Source: Leptodactylus fallax
Taxonomy: Eukaryota; Chordata; Amphibia; Anura; Leptodactylidae
NCBI GenBank assembly: GCA_947044405.1
Contig: CAMRHE010000333.1
Coordinates: 868,001 to 932,000, forward strand
DNA length: 64,000 nt
Direction: 5' to 3'
Shown here: one piece after another, positions 10,338 to 21,939 of the stretch
How positions within the stretch are numbered: position 1 is the first letter of the stretch
Layout of the letters: each line of letters opens with the position of its first letter
Translations under genes and position numbers: made by a program
The notes under the pieces: model-generated
The model's input: only the letters and a program-made list of their open reading frames with translations
Databases searched by the model: none
What the model was told of the DNA's origin: nothing

Positions 10338-11986
10338 CAGTCATATGAAAAAGTTTGGGCACCCCTATTAATCTTAATCATTTTTAGTTCTAAATATTTG
10401 GGTGTTTGCAACAGCCATTTCAATTTGATATATCTAATAACTGATGGACACAGTAATATTTCAGGATTGAAATGAGGTTTATTGTACTAACAGAAAATGT
10501 GCAATATGCATTAAACCAAAATTTGACCGGTGCAAAAGTATGGGCACCTCAACAGAAAAGTGACATTAATATTTAGTAGATCCTCCTTTTGCAACAATAA
10601 CAGCCTCTAGTCGCTTCCTGTAGCTTTTAATCAGTTCCTGGATCCCGGATGAAGGTATTTTTGACCATTCCTCTTTACAAAACAATTCCAGTTCAGTTAA
10701 GTTTGATGGTCGCCGAGCATGGACAGCCCGCTTCAAATTATCCCACAGATGTTCAATGATATTCAGGTCTGGGGACTGGGATGGCCATTCCAGAACATTG
10801 TAATTGTTCCTCTGCATGAATGCCTGAGTAGATTTGGAGCTGTGTTTTGGATCATTGTCTTGCTGAAATATCCATCCCCGGCGTAACTTCAAATTCGTCA
10901 CTGATTCTTGTACATTATTCTCAAGAATCTGCTGATACTGAGTTGAATCCATACGACCCTCAACTTTAACAAGATTCCCGGTGCCGGCATTGGCCACACA
11001 GCCCCAAAGCATGATGGAACCTCCACCAAATTTTACAGTAGGTAGCAAGTGTTTTTCTTGGAATGCTGTGTTTTTTTGACGCCATGCATAACGCCTTTTT
11101 GTATGACCAAACAACTCAATCTTTGTTTCATCAGTCCACAGGACCTTCTTTCAAAATGAAGCTGGCTTGTCCAAATGTGCTTTTGCATACCTCAGGCGAC
11201 TCTGTTTGTGGCGTGCTTTCAGAAACGGCTTCTTTCGCATCACTCTCCCATACAGCTTCTCCTTGTGCAAAGTGTGCTGTATTGTTGACCGATGCACAGT
11301 GACACCATCTGCAGCAAGATGATGCTGCAGCTCTTTGGAGGTGGTCTGTGGATTGTCCTTGACTGTTCTCACCATTCTTCTTCTCTGCCTTTCTGATATT
11401 TTTCTTGGCCTGCCACTTCTGGGCTTAACAAGAACTGTCCCTGTGGTCTTCCATTGCCTTACTATGTTCCTCACAGTGGAAACTGACAAGTTAAATCTCT
11501 GAGACAACTTTTTGTATCCTTCCCCTGAACAACTATGTTGAACAATCTTTGTTTTCAGATCATTTCAGAGTTGTTTTGAGGAGCCCATGATGCCACTCTT
11601 CAGAGTAGATTCAAATAGGAGAACAACTTGCAATTGGCCACCTTAAATACCTTTTCTCATGATTGGATACACCTGGCTATGAAGTTCAAAGCTCAGTGAG
11701 GTTACAAAACCAATTTTGTGCTTCAGTAAGTCAGTAAAAAGTAGTTAGGAGTATTCAAATCAATAAAATGATAAGGGTACCCAAATTTTTGCACTGGTCA
11801 AATTTTGGTTTAATGCATATTGCACATTTTCTGTTAGTACAATAAACCTCATTTCAATCCTGAAATATTACTGTGTCCATCAGTTATTAGATATATCAAA
11901 TTGAAATGGCTGTTGCAAACACCCAAATATTTAGAACTAAAAATGATTAAGATTAATAGGGGTGCCCAAACTTTTTCATATGACTG
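10338..11986 (-). mobile_element. Tc1-like transposon, family 2, copy 1
   Basis: The termini begin CAGTCATATGAAAAAG and are flanked by TA at 10336-10337 and 11987-11988. The inverted repeats are about 210 bp long and contain an inner repeat of the 'GGGCACC' block, an IR/DR arrangement. A very similar copy lies in opposite orientation at 49649-51298. Confidence 0.95.
10566..11588 (-). pseudogene. Tc1-like transposase, family 2 (two nonsense codons)
   Basis: This is a DD34E transposase reading from an ATG at 11588. The helix-turn-helix segment (QRFNLSVSTVRNIVRQW) and a GRPRK hook precede the catalytic blocks [20 protein letters not shown] and SPDLNIIEHLW. The reading frame is continuous apart from two nonsense codons when compared with the copy at 50047: TCA to TGA eight codons in, and TGG to TGA before the first catalytic block (near 11147). 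There is no frameshift in the catalytic core, so this copy died by point mutation. Length is close to the usual 340 residues. Confidence 0.92.
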
Positions 11987-11988
11987 TA

Positions 11989-13149
11989 TCTGGCTGACCC
12001 CTTATAACCCCATCCCCCCTGCAGACCATGTGTTCCCCACTCCCCCCCCCCCCCCTCAGCTCAGTTACTCTGAAGCCCTGTCCCTGTGGTGGGTTAATTA
12101 CCATCCCTTTGTTATATTGCTCTGAGTAATTAACACTCCTTTTCAAGTGCCCTACCTCTCCCCAGGAGATTTCATGCTGAACAACAGCCACACTAGACAG
12201 TCCGGCACCAACTAGACATCAGAGGGATCATAGTTTTATGCCCATATCTCAAAAGGGGGGGCACCTCACAGTTACTCCAATAAATTCTGTGGGTGCCCCA
12301 TAGAAAGGCGCACACGGTCAGCCCAAACATGGAGCCATTGTGAGCCCAAGGCAGGTCCAGACGCCCAACTCCCTACCCAAAGGGAATTGAGGTGCCATGC
12401 TTGGTATGTATACGACGAGGGTTTCACCCCGAGTTCTCCCCTTCCACTTACCAGACCATACGGTCGCCAGATGAGGCGCCAGGACGATTTTCGAGTTCAG
12501 GGGCTCCATGCCTGTAGGTGTAACTTCCCTCCCCCATGACATCACTCTGGTCGGGGGCAGGGAACACACAAAAGCCGAGCACGCAGACAGCACATGGTCT
12601 TCGGCCATTTTACCCTGCTAAGGTCATCTGCTACTGGACGTCCACAAGATACTTGCCCTGGCTGAATCACACTTGGAAGCCAGAGATACCTGCACAAGCT
12701 GGTGTTGGTAATACATATTCCTTTCTTTCTTTTATCCCCATTTTTATTTTATGTACCGTGTTATGCTGTTTTCACTTGTATCTGCTTGTTAATCGCTGCA
12801 TGTATTCTATGTATGTGTTAAGTGTCTAGTACCGACCCATTTAGGGGTTAATAAATATATAAAATTTAGAAGGCCCGTTTTGCGTATTATCCTCTGTTGA
12901 CCCGCCTCACTCACGAAAAGTGGGTGTGAGGTAATCGAAGCGATCTTAGGTAGGCCAGGCGCGGTCGCTGGTAAACTCGGATCCTTCACATGGGCCACTA
13001 AGGGAACATTATAATTTGGGCGGGTCAGGTATGTCTAAGTGGTGGTGATGGGGGGCCCCAATTATAAGATCTTTGCACTTTGCAATGTGTTAAAACAGCC
13101 ATAGGATGTATATTAGAGCATAATATGCTGCAGGGCCCCACATTTTCTG
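11989..13149. other. Unclassified region with a GC-rich block
   Basis: A C-run lies at about 12040-12056. The block at 12300-12620 is GC-rich with an antisense 96-codon ORF lacking any known domain. It is followed by T-rich sequence and AATAAATATATAAA at about 12849-12862. The layout would suit a solo LTR of a retroelement, but I could not find paired termini or a target duplication, so I leave it unclassified. Minisatellite-like sequence resumes at about 12985-13050. Confidence 0.3.
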
Positions 13150-13560
13150 TGAACTATTTCATCACATATCAAACAATAGGAGTGAAGGACCTGCTCGCAA
13201 GAGCTTACATTCCGTGAGGAGATAGGGGGACACAAGAGGTCAGAGGGCTTGTTTGCTACAATGGTCCAGCCATCTTTTAATAGAAAAGGTTGTGTAACTG
13301 AAGCTGTATGAACCCGTCACCGGCCAATATCTGTGAATAAACAGATACTAAGTGCAAGGAGTGCAGTGTAACTTCTAGATGGAGAGGACAAGATCTGAGG
13401 AACAGAGGAGGAAGGATAAAAGGTGTTATTGTTCTCCACCTCCTCACACTACACTGTGATCAGGGCACGTGATAAGCCTATGTCTTCTGATTTGTAAAGT
13501 GCTATGGAATATGTTGGCGCTATATAAATAAAGTTATTATTATTATCATCACAGAATTAT
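13150..13560. repeat. High-copy SINE/MITE-like repeat pieces
   Basis: 'CCTGCTCGCAAGAGCTTACA' (13190-13210) and 'AATATGTTGGCGCTATATAA' followed by ATTATT repeats (13508-13545) are two halves of a dispersed repeat. The same two blocks occur at 60422-60600 but in a different relative orientation, so this copy is inverted or made of two insertions. Confidence 0.55.
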
Positions 13561-13814
13561 CTCTTTACATTTATTAAACAGCTATTATTTTATTATATTA
13601 TGGTGTGCTTCTTTGACCACCTTTGAGTTAACTTGTTATTAAAATTTGCTTACCTACAGCGGCAAACTGCCAAGGAACCCTCTTGTGTGAATGAATGCTA
13701 AGTCTTCTAATACTGTTGGTTGTTTGAATCCTGTGTTCTCAGCAGCATGTCAGCAGCCATATGGACTGCATACACATATATCTGTCTATTTGATGTAAGC
13801 CTTTTTTTTATATA

Positions 13815-14936
13815 CAGTGGGGAAAAAAAAGTATTTAGACAGCCACCAATTGTGCAAGTTCTCCCACTTAAAAAGATGAGGCCAGCCTGCAATTGTCATC
13901 ATAGGTAGACCTCAACTATGAGAGACAAAATGAGAAAACATATCTAGAAAATCACATTGTCTGATTTTTAAAGAATTTATTAGCAAATTATGGTGGAAAA
14001 TAAGTATTTGGCCACCTACAAAGAAGCAAGATTTCTGACTCTCACAGACCTGTAACTTCTTCTTTAAGAGGCTCCTCTGTCCTCCACTCATTACCTGTAG
14101 TAATGGCACCTGTTTGACATTATTATCAGTATAAAAGACACTTGTCCACAACCTCAAACAGTCACACTCCAAACTCCACTATGGTGAAGACCAAAGAGCT
14201 GTGGAAGGACACCAGAAACAAAATTGTAGACCTGCATCAGGCTGGGAAGACTGAATCTGCAATAGGCAAGCAGCTTGGTGTGAAGAAATCAACTGTGGGA
14301 GCAATAATTAGAAAATGGAAGACATACAAGACCACTGATAATCTCCCTCGATCAGAGGCTCCACGCAAGATCTCGCCCTGTGGGGTCAAAATGATCACAA
14401 GAACGGTGAGCAAAAATCCCTGAACCACACGGGGGGACCTAGTGAATGACCTGCAGAAAGCTGGGACTAACGTAACAAAGGCTACCGTCAGTGACACACT
14501 ACGCCGCCAGGGACTCAGATCCTGCAGTGCCAGACATGTCCCCCTGCTTAAGCCAGTACATATCCAGGCCCGTCTGAAGTTTGCTAGAGAGCATTTGGAT
14601 GTTCCAGAAGAGTATTGGGAAAATGTGATATGGTCAGATGAAACCAATGTAGAACTGTTTGGTAGAAACACAACTCGTCATGTTTGGAGGAGAGTGAATG
14701 CTGAGTTGCATCCAAAGATATATAACAAAGTATTGAGATGAACTTTTGTTATTTTCCACCATAATTTGCAAATAAATTCTTTAAAAATCAGACAACGTGA
14801 TTTTCTGGATTTGTTTTCTCATTTTGTCTCTCATAGTTGAGGTCTACCTATGATGACAATTACAGACCTCTCTCTTTTTTTTTAAGTGGGAGAACTTGCA
14901 CAGTTGGTGGCTGACTAAATACTTTTTTCCCCACTG
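13815..14936 (+). mobile_element. Tc1-like transposon, family 3, internally deleted copy
   Basis: The termini CAGTGGGGAAAAAAAAG and the matching 3' end are flanked by TA (13813-13814 and 14937-14938). It has both inverted repeats but is only 1122 bp long because about 470 bp of the transposase is missing. The related copy at 55213-56611 keeps that part. Confidence 0.93.
14181..14741 (+). pseudogene. Tc1-like transposase, family 3 (C-terminal half deleted)
   Basis: From the ATG at 14181 it encodes the helix-turn-helix region ([15 protein letters not shown]) and reaches the first catalytic block IWSDETNVELF. A TGA at about 14421 interrupts it. After the 'VNAELHPK' stretch it jumps directly to the last few codons before the stop. 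Comparison with the copy at 55570 places the junction at a shared 'AAAGA'. The second D and the E are gone, so it cannot catalyse transposition, though the DNA-binding part survives. Confidence 0.9.
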
Positions 14937-15192
14937 TATCCATTGAGCCTGGTCTTCCATCTCAAATACTGGAGGACAAAGGGCTCATGTTACCAACAGG
15001 TTTATTTTCCGTTACCTGCCATGTGGTCTCTGCAAGTCTGAGCTCTCAGGGGATATGCAGGTTTGTTAGATGCTGCAGCAACACCATACTGGCCAGGTCT
15101 TCATCTGTTGTTTATTACACCCATGTTCTCAGATGTCCTCTAGTTGTAGCCAGTGGAAGTACAGTTAAATGGGCAATTCCTGTGTCAGAATA

Positions 15193-16568
15193 CACTGTGT
15201 GCAGAATTATTAGGCAAAAGAGTATTTTGATCACATCATCCTTTTTATACATGTTGTCCTACTTCAAGCTGTATAGGCTTGAAAGCCAACTACCAATTAA
15301 GTAAATCTGGTGATGTGCATCTCTGTAATGAGGAGGGGTGTGGTCTAATGACATCAACACCCTATATAAGGTGTGCTTAATTATTAGGCAACTTCCTTTC
15401 CTTTAGCAAAATGGGTCAGAAGAGAGATTTGACGGACTCTGAAAAGTCAAAAATTGTGAGATGTCTTGCAGAGGGATGAAGCAGTCTTGAAATTGCCAAA
15501 CTTTTGAAGCGCGATCACCGGACAATCAAGTGTTTCATGGCAAATAGCCAACAGGGTCGCAAGAAGCGTGTTGAAAAAAAAAGGCGCAAAATAACTGCTA
15601 ATGAATTGAGGAAAATCAAGCGTGAAGCTGCCAAGATGCCATTAGCCACCAGTTTAGCCATATTTCGGAGCTGCAACGTTACTGGAGTATCAATAAGCAC
15701 AAGGTGTGCGATACTCAGGGACATGGCCAAGGTAAAGAAGGCTGAAAAACGACCACCTTTGAACAAGAAACATAAGATAAAACGTCAAGACTGGGGCAAG
15801 AAATATCTTAAGACTGATTTTTCAAAGGTTTTATGGACTGATGAAATGAGAGTGACTCTTGATGGGCCAGATGGATGGGCCCGAGGCTGGATCAGTAAAG
15901 GGCAGAGAGCTCCACTCCGACTCAGACGCCAGCAAGGTGGAGGTGGGGTACTGGTATGGGCTGGTATCATCAAAGATGAACTTGTGGGACCTTTTTGGGT
16001 GGAGGATGGAGTGAAGCTAAACTCCCAGACCTACTGCCAGTTTCTGGAAGACACCTTCTTCAAGCAGTGGTACAGGAAGAGGTCAGTATCGTTCAAGAAA
16101 AACATGATTTTCATGCAGGACAATGCTCCATCACATGCATCCAAATACTCCACAGTGTGGCTGGCCAGTAAAGGTCTAAAAGAAGAAAAAATAATTACAT
16201 GGCCCCCTTGTTCACCTGATCTGAACCCCATAGAGAACCTGTGGTCCCTCATAAAATGTGAGATCTACAGGGAGGGAAAACAGTACACCTCTCTGAACAG
16301 TGTCTGGGAGGCTGTGGTGGCTGCTGCACGCAATGTTGATCGTAAACAGATCAAGCAATTCACAGAATCTATGGATGGAAGGCTTCTGAGTGTCATCATT
16401 AAGAAAGGTGGCTATATTGGTCACTGATTTGGTTTTGTTTTTGTTTTTGAATGTCAGAAATGTTTATTTCTAAATTTTCTGTTGTTATATTGGTTTACCT
16501 GGTGAAAATAAACAAGTGAGATGGGTATATATTTGGTTTTTATTAAGTTGCCTAATAATTCTGCACAG
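15193..16568 (+). mobile_element. DD37E Tc1/mariner-type transposon (family 5)
   Basis: The ends share TGTGCAGAATTATTAGGCAA in inverted orientation, with TA at 15191-15192 and 16569-16570. A second, direct copy of the terminal motif (TTAATTATTAGGCAAC) sits at about 15376-15393 just before the transposase start. The transposase spacing marks it as DD37E, a lineage known from vertebrates including frogs and named TRT in the literature. Confidence 0.9.
15411..16427 (+). pseudogene. DD37E transposase with a single nonsense codon
   Basis: The reading frame from ATG 15411 to TGA 16427 is complete (338 codons) except for one TGA at about 15477, where TGC to TGA would explain it. Catalytic blocks are LWTDEMRV, FMQDNAPSH and [13 protein letters not shown] count 37 residues between the second D and the E. 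The N-terminus has a recognition helix (LEIAKLLKRDHRTIK), followed by a basic RKKRVEKKRRK patch. The first ATG after the stop lies before KRDHRTIK at 15504, giving an open frame of 307 codons that lacks the first helices. It is the least damaged transposase in the window. Confidence 0.92.
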
Positions 16569-18656
16569 TAATAGTTACCTGCACAAACAGATATCCTCCT
16601 AAGATAGCCAAATCTAAAAAAAAAAAACACTCCAACTTCCAAAAATATTAAGCTTTTATATTTATGAGTCTTTTGGGTTGATTGAGAACATAGTTGTTGT
16701 TCAATAATAAAAATAATCATCTCAAGTTAGGTGGGGGAGGGGGTTCAGTTTAGGGCTTAATTTTTATTTTATCCCCTTTAATTTAAGGTCTACATTATAG
16801 AAGGGATAAAATCATCCCTCTCAGTGCTTAAACTTTAGTTTAGTCCTAATTCTTGTTTATAAGATGAAAAAAAGGGCCCAAGTCCTGCGATCAGATTTAG
16901 AGTAGAGGTTCAGTCTGGTAGTTACAGTATTGTCTTACCAAAACCCCCATTGCTGTACTGAATTTGTATCCTATTCATTGCTATTGGATACGTTAGACAC
17001 AGTTTTGAGAATAGGTCACCAATAAAAAGGAACTGGAAATTTCCTTTAATAAAGTACAAAACTTACACAGTCAGCTTTTGGTTAATGTTGAGCGTGGGTT
17101 GTTTGTCAGCCACTGCATGAAGACAACGGAACAATATTAATTTAAAAAAAGGATTTTCAGAGCAGAGAGACAGTTAAGAATGAGCTTCAGTACTGTATTA
17201 CCGTAGCAACAGGCATCCGAACCTGTATCATTGAGACAAAATATTACCCAATCAAATCAAGAACAAAGGCTAAAAAGGCTAAACAAAATCCATAAACCCT
17301 TCAATAAACAAACAACTAAGTCTAACCTTTCCACTGACCTTTTATGTCTGTAACAAAATTCTTGGAGCATGGCAGGTTCTCCATGAGGAAGTTTAATAAA
17401 GATTTTAAAAACCTTTATGTCTGAAGCAGTAATAAACAGCCACTAAAATGAAGGAAACATTGCAGTTTGTTATTATGACCTATAAAAAGTAATAAATAAA
17501 ATCATAATAAAATTTGTGCTGGAACAGACTGTGATGATTCTTGAGAGGAAGTCTAACAAATGTATTTGTAGCCATTTCAGTTATTAACTTTTTTATTACA
17601 AAATACATCTGTAACATCACTCTTTCTTGTTGGTTGTATAATAACATTACTAATCTGGATCCTCATAACAATATATAAACTATATACCAGGCATGTCACA
17701 TCCAGGAGACAAAGCCATTATGAAAAATATACAGATTATTTCGTGTTCTTCCTTGTCTTTCCTCTCGGATGGACAGTTCCAATTTATGCATGAGATAACC
17801 AGCTTTTCAAAACAACATGATTTCAAGATAGGTTGTTTCAAGATGCCTGTGCAATATGTGTGGCCACCCAGTGGTTGTGTTTTGAATTACAGCCTGTCAA
17901 GAATTTTGCTAACATGTCACTATACCGAATGAAAATGTGTTTGTGATGGAGACCTTCAGGTTGAAGTCACACATGGCGCAAACACTGCAGCAAAATCCAG
18001 ACATATACTCTTAAAGCCAGTCTATCACCAGGTGACAGGTATGCTCTGCATAATGTCCCTTATGATACTGTGGCTGGTTTGATAGAGTTTCCTGGTAAAA
18101 GGCTCTCCTTTTAAGGTTTGTGTTCATGATTTCATAATATGGAGAGCAAGAAGGAAATCATTCTCTCAAAATATAAACACCACCATCTTTATTACTCTTC
18201 TCTCAGTATTGAATTTTAGGTAGGGATGGGGAACCATGGGTTCACTGAAAGAAAAGAGGGGCTACCCTACCGCTGTATAGAACACGTACATGTCCAGTTT
18301 TAGACCGCATTCAAACAGCTATAATGCAGCCCTAAGTATATGGTCGGTATTATAGTTGCAAATCCTGTCCAAATAGGTCTAATGGCCTAAGTTAGCAGAA
18401 ACATAGGGAGCTATGGTGCTCTAAGTTCAGGTCAATAGGCCTACTGTCTGGAAATTATTTGTGGCTAAAGTATAATATAATATGGTCGCACTACAACCAC
18501 CTGAATGTGGCCTTACATTCTAAACGCTGCTCTTATTGATAACATTTTCTCTGTGTTAAATAAAAGCTTATATGGTTTTTAGAAAAAAACTCAAAGACAT
18601 GATAGCAACATCTAATTCACTCTTTATTTGCAAATTTTCTCTGTTTCACCTTATAT
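16569..18656. other. Unannotated intergenic DNA
   Basis: About 2.1 kb without recognisable coding sequence, RNA gene or transposon. Short ORFs (for example 17693-17932) show no domain. AT-rich throughout. Confidence 0.5.
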
Positions 18657-18680
18657 TCGTTGATTATATTGTTAATCTGT

Positions 18681-18772
18681 GTTGTTTAGGACAGGTGGAA
18701 CTTTTAATTAGCACAAAAATGTGCTTACTAACCTGCCCTATAAGAGGGCACGAGAGACCTCCCTCACCTGTG
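18681..18772. repeat. DIRS inverted terminal repeat, left
   Basis: About 92 bp, inverted relative to 23829-23920, with one difference seen by eye (GGGCACGAG against GGGCATGAG). It contains a short palindrome TGCCCT-ATAAG-AGGGCA. The near identity suggests a fairly recent insertion. Confidence 0.92.
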
Positions 18773-18817
18773 TAAATTATAAAGTAAAAGAAACAAGATT
18801 TTAGGGAGGGAAGCCTT

Positions 18818-18895
18818 GTGCTGCTGTTAGGACTAAGGGAAAACAGATTAACAATATAATCAACGATTCCCTTACGTCCTACAGCAGCACAATAT
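18818..18895. repeat. DIRS internal complementary region
   Basis: The segment ACAGATTAACAATATAATC is the inverse of the left end (18657-18681). It is followed at once by the inverse of the right end (TTCCCTTACGTCC, matching 23945-23968). A second, degenerate copy of the right end in the other orientation precedes it (GTGCTGCTGTTAGGACTAAG), so the region can also form a hairpin. In DIRS replication this region is thought to template joining of the two ends. Confidence 0.85.
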
Positions 18896-18917
18896 GGGGA
18901 TATAGCAAGTAATTCCC

Positions 18918-19939
18918 CTAGGGAGGGTTTCCTCGCCTTACAACCTCAAGAACTGTCTGGCCAAAGGCAGTCGCCTCGGAACTGCGGACATCCAAACGAT
19001 AGTGTTTGACGAAAGTCAGCTGGGATGACCAAGAAGCAGCCGCACAAATTTGATCCAGTGGAAGCGAGCGATTCTCAGCCCAAGAAGTCGACACAGCCCT
19101 GGTCGAATGGGCTGTACAAAAAACTGGAGGAAGCAACCCTTGAGCAATGAAGGAAATTTTGATTGCCTCCTTAATCCATCTGGACAAGGAGGATCTGGAA
19201 GCTTTAAGACCTCTGTCTTTACCATACATATTGATTAGGAGATTTTCAGCTCTCCTGAAAGATTGTGTCCGCGATAAGTAAATTCGCAGACACCTCACCA
19301 CATCCAAAGTATGAAGTTTTAACTCCTCTTCTGAAGATGGATCCGGAAGGAAAACAGGCAAAGAAATCAATTGATTATAGTTATTACGTGAAGGAAACTT
19401 AGGGATAAAGCCAGGCAAAAACCTAAGATGGACCCTATCCGAAAAAAAATATAAGGTTCTTTGGAGGAGAGCGCCTGTAGCTCTCCTACCCTTTTGGCAG
19501 ATGTGATGGCTAACAAAAAAGTAGTTTTAAAGGCTAAAAATTTTAGCTCCGTAGCTTCCAGAGGTTCAAAAGGAGGACCACAAAGGCCTGAAAGGACCGT
19601 CACAAGGTCCCATTGGGGAATAGGAGAAGATACCGCAGGTTTCAGCCTCGCCGCTCCTTTAAGGAATCTTGCAACCAGGGAATCCTGGGACAACCGTCTG
19701 TTTAAGTGGGCGGATAAAGCCGATACCTGTACCTTTAAAGTAGCAGGGGCAAGGCCCCTGTCCAAGCCATCCTGAAGAAAATCCAAAACATCAGAAGTCA
19801 AAGGATTAGAAATATCAACGCCTCTTTTGGAGCACCACTCCAAAAAAATCTTAGCCGTCCTCTGGTAATTCCTTTTGGTGGATTCAGCTCTAGCACAGGA
19901 AAGCGTCTTCAGGACGGCTTCTGACAGTCCTCTATACAT
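18918..19939 (-). pseudogene. DIRS tyrosine recombinase (one frameshift)
   Basis: The protein would integrate the circular DNA copy. From the ATG at 19939 the core-binding domain runs through SLEVDQSLRMYR... with KRNYQRTAKIFLEWCSKRG, then reaches the first catalytic Arg in TSAKRVGELQAL. A run of eight A (19442-19449) marks a frameshift. The other frame carries AHSTRAV (the HxxR box) and FVKHYRLDV (the Tyr nucleophile), ending at 18918. So R, H-R and Y are all present but split over two frames. Its start overlaps the end of the RT frame by about 31 bases, as is common in DIRS. One indel in a homopolymer explains the whole break. Confidence 0.9.
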
Positions 19940-21939
19940 TCGTAGGGACTGGTCAACCTCCAGGCTGTCAGGTTGAATCTCCTCAGATCCTGGCACTTCA
20001 GTGATCCTTGGGAAACCAGGTTCTGGGTGGGGGGAAGCCTCCAATATATCCCTCGACTCATCACCATGAGCTGGGAAAACCAAGCTCTTTTTGGCCAGAA
20101 TGGAATGATGGCTATTACAGAGGCTTGGTCCTGTCTTATTTTCATCAATACTCTGGGTATCATAGGAATTGGAGGGAAAATGTATGACAGCCTGGACCTC
20201 CAAGGGATGGACATGCCTGCCAAGGGATTTTCCTCCTGGTACAGGTAACAGAACGTCTCCACCTTGGCATTGAGTCGGGTTGCCATGAGGTCTATCTCCG
20301 GTAGACCGTATTTCAGGGTAATCTGATGAAACACTTCTGGATTGAGTGACCATTCTCCTGATACAGCACGACCCCGACTCAACCGATCCGCTACTGAGTT
20401 CAGGGAGCCCTTGATGTGAACCGCAGATAGATGGGTCAGATTTTTCTCTGCCCAGGAAAAAATCAGATCTGCCTCCCTGAGGAGGGATGATGATCTGGTG
20501 CCTCCCTGTCTGTTCACATATAATATCATCGTCATGTTGTCCGAGCGAATCTTGACTGCTCTTCCCTTGAGAAGAGGAGAGAAATGGAGTAAGGCACGGT
20601 ACACAGCTCTGAGCTCCTTCCAGTTGGACGACGTCCTTCCTTCTGGAGCGCTCCAGACTCCCTTTATGGAGTTTCCATCCAGATGGGCTCCCCATCCTGT
20701 AAGGGATGCATCTGTAGTCAACAGGGTCCAACGAGGTTGGACCGTGGACCTTCCGTCCTTGAGGTGCAACCACCATCTGAGAGAAAGACGGGTCCTGGGG
20801 GAGAGTCGAATCCTCCTGTTGAGACCGGGCAGAGTGCGATCCCAAATTCCTACGATTTCCATCTGTAGAGTACGTAGATGCCATAAGGCCCAAGGAACCG
20901 CCATGATGGAAGATGACATCAGACCTAGGATTTTCATCAAAGTTCTGATGGACGCTCTCGGCCTCCTGAAAAGTTGCCGAACCACTGTAATTAATTTCTC
21001 TTTCCTTGCAGTCGCCAAGGAGATTTCCAGCCAGTCTGAATCTAGGAAGTAACCAAGAAACTTCCTTTTGCTTGAGGGGACGATTTCTGACTTCTCCCAA
21101 TTTATGAGCCATCCCAGGCTTTGAAGCAGGGATATGGCAATCTGGGCTTTTATCAGCCAGTCGTCTAGATAAGGGACCACAAAGAGTCCCTGAAGCCTGA
21201 GGGCGGCTACTATGGGAGCTACCACCTTGGTAAAGGTGTGGGGAGCCGAGGAGATCCTGAAAGGGAGGGCCGAGAACTGATAATGCTTCCTGTGGCCGGA
21301 AACTATAACCGCAATCCTTAGGAACTTCCTGTGCAGAGGGTAAATTGGAACGTGCAAATAAGCATCCTTCAGATCTAGGGTGACAAAAACGTTGCCCTGG
21401 AGAAGAAAAGAAGAAACTGAGCTTATGGTTTCCATGCGGAACCGTTTTTTTCTGATGAAACGGTTTAGATACCTCAGATCTATAATCATCCTCCATCTGC
21501 CTGCTGGCTTTGGTACTAGAAAAACAGGGGAATAAACCCCCAAACCTTCTTCTAGAGAAGGAACTTCTTCTAGAGCTCCTTTGCGGATATACTCTTGAAT
21601 GGAGCGTTCCAAAATACCTTGCTGAGACGAGGGAAGGCGGCGAGCTAAGACGAACCGATCTCGGGGAGGACAGAGAAATTAGATTGCATAACCTCGCTGA
21701 ATTAACTGTAAGACCCAAGGGTCCTGAATTTTTTCCCGCCAAGCGCTGAGAAAAAGGGAGAGACGACCCCCGACAGGAATTTCGGCCACAGGAAGACAGC
21801 TTCTCATGTCAGAAACTGGGCTTCCTTCTATCTTCGGTTTTGGGAAATCTCCGTCCAGAGCCTCTAGAATAATACCTAGAGCCCCTCCGGGACTGCTGAC
21901 CACGTCGAGGTGAAAAACCTCTGCCGCGGCCAGGGCCAA
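19909..21939 (-). pseudogene. DIRS reverse transcriptase/RNase H (one stop)
   Basis: The open part, 19909-21612 (567 codons), has RT blocks LDLKDAYLHVP (residues 79-89) and YLDDWL (148-153). It then has RNase H acidic residues in TTDAS (about 300), WKELRAV (333), RSDNM (358) and SVADRLSR (409). LPFR stands where most RTs have LPFG. Upstream, the same frame continues with VGGRLSLFLSAW and DPWVLQLIQRGY, a typical DIRS RT N-terminus, but is cut by TAA at 21679-21681. The frame overlaps the end of gag. No methyltransferase domain is recognisable after RNase H. Function in copying the RNA is expected from the family; this copy is inactivated by the stop. Confidence 0.9.

Noticed and set aside
12318..12608. 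Minus-strand 96-codon ORF in a GC-rich block
   Set aside because: No domain, no splice context and possible location in an LTR-like sequence; not enough to call a gene.
12300..12990. Possible solo LTR
   Set aside because: The AATAAA-like signal and GC-rich to T-rich transition are suggestive, but I found no TG/CA termini with a target duplication.
19461..21749. Plus-strand ORFs inside the DIRS element (for example 20498-21052)
   Set aside because: They are antisense to the RT/RNase H and recombinase frames, carry no domain and follow from the composition of the opposite strand.
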